Shown here in pieces: positions 59,326 to 64,000 of a stretch of DNA of 64,000 nucleotides. Location: NCBI GenBank assembly GCA_004799545.1, contig SSMU01000030.1, positions 62,001 through 126,000 of the forward strand, in the 5' to 3' direction. The notes beneath the pieces are model-generated. The model was not told the DNA's origin. It searched no databases and worked only from the letters and a program-made list of their open reading frames with translations. Origin of the DNA: Phenylobacterium sp. Lineage in GTDB: Bacteria > Pseudomonadota > Alphaproteobacteria > Caulobacterales > Caulobacteraceae. Both the position numbers and the translations under genes were made by a program. Position 1 is the stretch's first letter; every line of letters starts with the position of its first letter.

Positions 59326-59469
59326 TTTCCCTCCCCCAGAGGGGAGGGACAGATCGCGCAGCGGTCAGGGTAGGGAAGTCACGATCAGGCTCCGACTCAG
59401 AGCCCGGCCTACGCTTCCCCACCCGACCTCGCTGCGCTCGGCCACCCTCCCATCGAGGGGAGGGAGACA
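59326..59469. repeat. composite palindromic repeat, family 1 copy G
   Basis: TTCCCTCCCCCAGAGGGGAGGGACAGATCGCGCAGCGGTCAGGGTAGGGAAGT...CTTCCCCACCCGACCTCGCTGCGCTCGGCCACCCTCCCATCGAGGGGAGGGAG; fills purH/GDH gap. Confidence 0.92.
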
Positions 59470-59477
59470 GCGCGGAG

Positions 59478-62400
59478 CTACTTCCGCCGCTTCCCCGCCG
59501 GCGGCTCCGTCAGCTCGCGCAGCGCCGCATTGGCGATGGTCAGCTTGGCGAAGGTCCAGGGGCCGCCGGCCTGGTCGATCTCCTCGACCGTGCGGCGGGC
59601 GGCGTCGGCCTTGTCGCTGCGCAGGGCGGCCCAGGCGGCCACCGCCTTGGCCGCATGCTCGGCGTCCTCGCCGGCCTGGGCCGAGCCGGAGAACTGCATG
59701 ATCGTCCGGGTGAGCGCGGCCTGTTCGGAGAGCAGGTCCTCCAGCAAGCGGCGCAGCGCCGTCCGCTCGAAGCTGTCGCCTACCGCGTAGCCCGCGGCGG
59801 CTGCGCGCATCCGGTCGAAGGCGAAGGCCGCGCCGGCCTGGTGGTAGAGCCGCGTGACATTGGCCAGCGGCCAGCTCGAGGCCTCGGCGAGGTCGACCAT
59901 GTCGGCCGCCGTGGTCACCGACTGCAGGACGGCGGCCGCCTGGGCCAGGCCCTCCGGCGCGCCGGCCTCGACGAGCTGCCGGGTGCGGGTGGCGACGGCC
60001 GCCTGCTCGACGCCTGAGGCGACCCCCGGCATCAGGCCCTTGAGCCGCTTGAAGCCGGCGCCATAGCGCTGGACCAGGGCGGCGACGTCCAGGGCCTCGC
60101 GACCGGCCCGCCGGGACAGCCAGAAGGTGGCGCCGCGCAGGGCCGCGGCCAGCCGGCGATAGAGCGCCATCTGGCCCGCCGCCGGGATCTCGCCGTCGAG
60201 GGCGTCAACCTTGGCCCACAGGGCCTCGAAGTCGAGCACCGCCTTGGCCGCCTCGTAGCCGGCCGCAAAGGCGCGGACGTCGCAGTTGGCCGCCGCCATC
60301 AGCCGACCGGGGAAGCTCGGCCCGCAGCGGTTGATGATGTCGTTGGCGACCACGGTGGCGATGATCTCGCGCCGCAGCCGGTGGCGGCGCATGGGCTCGC
60401 GGTACTTGCGCAGCGGCTTCGGGAAATAGGCCTCCAGCACGCCCTCGTAGAAGGGGTCGTCCGGCAGGCTGGATCCCACCAACTCGCGCTTCAGCTCCAG
60501 CTTGCCGTAGGCCAGCAGCACCGAGAGCTCCGGCCGCGTCAGGCCCTGGCCGGCCTGGGCCCGCTCGGCGATGACGGTTGCATCCGGCAGGCCTTCCACC
60601 GCCCGGTCCAGCCGGCCGGCCGCTTCCAGGTTGGCCATGAACTGGGCGTGCGGCTCCAGTTCGCCGGGCGCGTCCATCTGCATGAGCGAGAGCGCCAGGG
60701 TCTGCTCGTAGTTGTGCGCCAGGACGTGCGCGCCGACCTCGTCGGTCATCGACTGCAGCAGGGTGTCGCGTTTCTTGCGGTCCAGCGTGCCGGTGCGCTC
60801 CAGGGCGCCGGTGAGGATCTTGATGTTCACCTCGTGGTCGGAGGTGTCGACGCCGGCCGAGTTGTCGATGGCGTCGGTGTCGATGTGGCCGCCGGCCCCC
60901 CCCGCGCCTATCTGGGCGAACTCGATCCGGCCCGCCTGGGTGACGCCCAGGTTGGCGCCTTCGCCGACCACCTTGACCCGCAGCTCCGCGCCGTTGACCC
61001 GCAGGGAGTCGTTGGTCTTGTCGCCGACGTCGACGTTGGCCTCGGACCTGGCCTTCACATAGGTGCCGATGCCGCCCAGGTAGAGCAGCTCGACGGGGGC
61101 CTTGAGGATGGCGTTGATCAGGTCGGCGGGCGCCAGTTCGTCGGCGTCGACCGCCAGCAGCTTCTTCACGTCCGCGGTGAGCCGGATCGACTTCAAGGTG
61201 CGCGGGAAGACCCCGCCGCCCTTGGAGATCACCTTGCGGTCATAGTCGTCCCAGGACGAGCGCGGCAGGTCGAAGATCCGCTTGCGCTCCTTCCACGACT
61301 TCGCCGGATCGGGGTCGGGATCGAGGAAGACGTGGCGGTGGTCGAAGGCGGCGACCAGCCGGGTCTCCTTCGACAGCAGCATGCCGTTGCCGAACACGTC
61401 GCCGGACATGTCACCGACGCCCACCACGGTGAAGGCCTCGGTCTGGATGTCCTTGCCGAGCTCGCGGAAGTGGCGCTTCACCGCCTCCCACGCGCCCTTG
61501 GCGGTGATGCCCATGACTTTGTGGTCGTAGCCGGCCGAGCCGCCCGACGCGAAGGCGTCGCCCAGCCAGAAGCCGTAGCTTTCGGCCACCTCGTTGGCGA
61601 TGTCGGAGAAGGTGGCCGTGCCCTTGTCGGCCGCCACCACCAGGTAGGGGTCGTCGCCGTCGTAGTCGATCACGCCCTTCGGATGGGTGACCTTGCCGTC
61701 GGGCGTCAGGTTGTCGGTGATGTCCAGGAGGCCGGCCAGGAAGATCTTGTAGGCGCGCACGCCCTCGGCGCGGATGGCGTCCGGCGCGCCGCCCTTGGGC
61801 AGCATCTTCGGGAAGAAGCCGCCCTTGGACCCCACCGGCACGATCACCGCATTCTTCACCTGCTGGGCCTTCACCAGGCCCAGCACCTCGGTGCGGAAGT
61901 CGTCGCGCCGGTCGCTCCAGCGCAGGCCGCCGCGCGCCACCGGGCCGAAGCGCAGGTGCACCCCCTCGACGCCGACGCTCCAGACGAAGATCTCGCGGAA
62001 CGGCTTGGGCGCCGGCAGGTCGGCCAGGGTGTCGCTGGCGATCTTGTAGGAGATGTAGGGCTTGGGCCGCCCGTCGGCGCCCGGTTGGTAGAAGTTGGTC
62101 CGCTGGGTCGCGGCGACCAGGGCCGCGATCCTGCGCAGCACGCGGTCGTGGTCGAGGCTCTCGACCGCCTGCAGGGCCTCGGTGATCTTGGCCATCGTGG
62201 CCTCGGTGCGGACCTGGCGCCGGTCCAGGTCGCCGCCGGCCTCGGGATCGAAGCGGACGCGGAACAGCTCGAGGATCAGCTGGGTGACGTCGGGGTTGGC
62301 GGCCAGCGCCTCCTCCTGCACCCGCTGGCTGGGATCGAGACCGGTCTGCTGGCGGAACCGGGCCAGGGCGCGCACCAGGGCGGCGTCGCGCCAGGGCATG

Positions 62401-64000
62401 GAGAGCTCCAGCACCAGGCGGTTGAAGCCGTCGTTCTCGGTGTCGCCGCACCAGACCGCGACCACAGCGTCCTCGAAGCAGCGTTTCACCTTGGCGAACA
62501 CCAGCTTCTCGCCGCGCGGGTCCTCGATCTCGAAGTCGTGCACCCAGATCGGCGCGCCGCCGCCCGGGCTGACCGGGAAGCCGGCCTCGGCCAGGGCCTT
62601 CAGGCCCATGTTGTCGAGGATCGGCAGGACGTCGGCGAGCGCCGCCGGCTGGCCGGCGCTGTAGAGCTTGAAGCGGAACTGCAGGGGCGAATCCGTCGCC
62701 GCGCGATAGGCGCGCACCCGGATGGTCTCGACCGCGCCCATCTCCTCGATCACCGCCAGGTCGGCCATGGCCTCGGCCGCGTCGAAGCGGTCGCGGTAGC
62801 CGGCCGGGAAGGCGGCGCGGTAGCGCAGCAGGGTCTGGGCCAGGGCTTCCGGGTCGCGGTCGGTGGCGCGCACCGCCTCCTCGAAGCGGTCCTCCCAGGT
62901 GCGGGCGGCCTCGGCGATCTCCGCCTCGATGACCTTCAGGTCCGGCCAGGCGTGATGGCCCGGCGCGAAGCCCACGATGTAATGGATCCGCGCCAGAGGG
63001 GCGTCGGAGAAGGTGGGGTAGGAGGCCGAGACGTGGCCGCCGTAGGCGCCCGCCAGGATGCGGCCGGCGCGCGCGCTGAGGTCGGAACTGTAGCGGTCGC
63101 GGGGCAGGAACAGCAGCACCGAGGCGAAGCGGTCGAAGGGGTCGCGGCGCTCGAACAGGCCGACGCGGGGCCGGTCGTAGAGGTGCAGGATGCCGAGGCT
63201 CAGCTCGAGCAGCTCGTCCTCGGAGGTCTGGAAGAGCTCGTCCCGGGGATGGTTCTCCAGGATGTTCTTGAGGCGCTTCTCGTTGTGGCTGCCGTGCGCC
63301 ACGTGGGCGCGGGCCAGCACATTGTTGAGCTTCTCGCGGACCAGCGGCACGGCGAAGGCCGGCTCGTCATAGGCCTCGGCGGTGAACAGGCCGACGAAGC
63401 GCACCTCGCCGAGCGGGCGGCCCTTGTCGTCGTAGCGTTTGACGCCGACGTAATCCATGTAGGCGCGGCGGTGGACGCGGCTTCGCGCATTGGCCTTGGC
63501 GACGGTGACGGCGGGATCCTCGATGATCCGCTCCTTGACGTCGCCCATCCTGAGCGCCGGCTCGTGCGCGCGGCGCAGCACAGTGCGCTCCGGGTCGCGC
63601 AGCACCCCCTTGCCGTCCTTGGCCTGGTAGACCGGCTCCTCCGGCGCGTAGTCGCCGTTGGCCAGCCGCGGGTATTCGTAGACCCGGGCCCCCAGGAACA
63701 CGAACTGCTCGGCCTCGAGCCAGCCGAGGAACTCGCTCTCCTCGCGGGTGAATTTGTCCGGATGCGCGCGGCTCTCGTCGAGCATGTTGCGCGCCAGCTC
63801 CAGCATGGCCGGGAAGTCGTCCACGGCGGCGCGGACGTCGTCGAGCGTGGCCTTCAGGCCGGCGATCAGATGGGCCTCGCGGTCGGCGCCCACGGGCTCC
63901 AGGATCACCTGGACGAAGGACTCGCGCCGCGCGCGCCCGCTCTCGCCGCGGACGCCGGCGCGGTCGCGCTGCACCTCGACGACGGGGTGGAACATGGCGC
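59478..64000 (-). CDS. large NAD-specific glutamate dehydrogenase, 5' end probably beyond window
   Basis: VHLRFGPVARGGLRWSDRRDDFRTEVLGLVKAQQVKNAVIVPVGSKGGFF...VVGVGDMSGDVFGNGMLLS...GEGANLGVTQAGRIEFA. Confidence 0.95.
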   Translation of the reverse strand, partial: AMFHPVVEVQRDRAGVRGESGRARRESFVQVILEPVGADREAHLIAGLKATLDDVRAAVDDFPAMLELARNMLDESRAHPDKFTREESEFLGWLEAEQFVFLGARVYEYPRLANGDYAPEEPVYQAKDGKGVLRDPERTVLRRAHEPALRMGDVKERIIEDPAVTVAKANARSRVHRRAYMDYVGVKRYDDKGRPLGEVRFVGLFTAEAYDEPAFAVPLVREKLNNVLARAHVAHGSHNEKRLKNILENHPRDELFQTSEDELLELSLGILHLYDRPRVGLFERRDPFDRFASVLLFLPRDRYSSDLSARAGRILAGAYGGHVSASYPTFSDAPLARIHYIVGFAPGHHAWPDLKVIEAEIAEAARTWEDRFEEAVRATDRDPEALAQTLLRYRAAFPAGYRDRFDAAEAMADLAVIEEMGAVETIRVRAYRAATDSPLQFRFKLYSAGQPAALADVLPILDNMGLKALAEAGFPVSPGGGAPIWVHDFEIEDPRGEKLVFAKVKRCFEDAVVAVWCGDTENDGFNRLVLELSMPWRDAALVRALARFRQQTGLDPSQRVQEEALAANPDVTQLILELFRVRFDPEAGGDLDRRQVRTEATMAKITEALQAVESLDHDRVLRRIAALVAATQRTNFYQPGADGRPKPYISYKIASDTLADLPAPKPFREIFVWSVGVEGVHLRFGPVARGGLRWSDRRDDFRTEVLGLVKAQQVKNAVIVPVGSKGGFFPKMLPKGGAPDAIRAEGVRAYKIFLAGLLDITDNLTPDGKVTHPKGVIDYDGDDPYLVVAADKGTATFSDIANEVAESYGFWLGDAFASGGSAGYDHKVMGITAKGAWEAVKRHFRELGKDIQTEAFTVVGVGDMSGDVFGNGMLLSKETRLVAAFDHRHVFLDPDPDPAKSWKERKRIFDLPRSSWDDYDRKVISKGGGVFPRTLKSIRLTADVKKLLAVDADELAPADLINAILKAPVELLYLGGIGTYVKARSEANVDVGDKTNDSLRVNGAELRVKVVGEGANLGVTQAGRIEFAQIGAGGAGGHIDTDAIDNSAGVDTSDHEVNIKILTGALERTGTLDRKKRDTLLQSMTDEVGAHVLAHNYEQTLALSLMQMDAPGELEPHAQFMANLEAAGRLDRAVEGLPDATVIAERAQAGQGLTRPELSVLLAYGKLELKRELVGSSLPDDPFYEGVLEAYFPKPLRKYREPMRRHRLRREIIATVVANDIINRCGPSFPGRLMAAANCDVRAFAAGYEAAKAVLDFEALWAKVDALDGEIPAAGQMALYRRLAAALRGATFWLSRRAGREALDVAALVQRYGAGFKRLKGLMPGVASGVEQAAVATRTRQLVEAGAPEGLAQAAAVLQSVTTAADMVDLAEASSWPLANVTRLYHQAGAAFAFDRMRAAAAGYAVGDSFERTALRRLLEDLLSEQAALTRTIMQFSGSAQAGEDAEHAAKAVAAWAALRSDKADAARRTVEEIDQAGGPWTFAKLTIANAALRELTEPPAGKRRK

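Overview
GC-rich alphaproteobacterial chromosome segment, Caulobacterales-like by gene order and motifs, apparently spanning the replication-origin/centromere region. Left part: partial mnmE, two perfect parS palindromes, rho, hemJ, hemH, hemE, then a non-coding gap (about 8874-9385) with CtrA-type boxes, DnaA-like boxes, W-box-like motifs, an AT-rich stretch and GANTC sites. This gap sits between hemE and ppsR, the same genes that flank Cori in Caulobacter crescentus. To its right: maf-aroE-coaE-dnaQ, secB, Tim44, mltA, an Smr gene, hisEFAHB, a PfkB kinase, nth, hslU/hslV, fabA/fabB/fabI, a ClC channel, a UbiH-type hydroxylase, a thioredoxin-TPR protein, tRNA-Gly(GCC), a glycan/methyl-transfer island with an unusual 988-aa fusion protein, a DUF2252/TPR-ATP-grasp pair, argG, kup, pyrF, rsmB, rpe, a ZTP-riboswitch-like leader before purH, and a partial large NAD-glutamate dehydrogenase. 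The most unusual signal is a dispersed composite palindromic repeat of about 140-170 bp. It fills the gaps between convergent genes, has an inner core found in either orientation relative to its arms, and in one case lies in-frame inside the Smr-domain gene. No CRISPR, transposase, integrase or recognisable phage genes were seen. All assignments come from reading the sequence; no database search was run.
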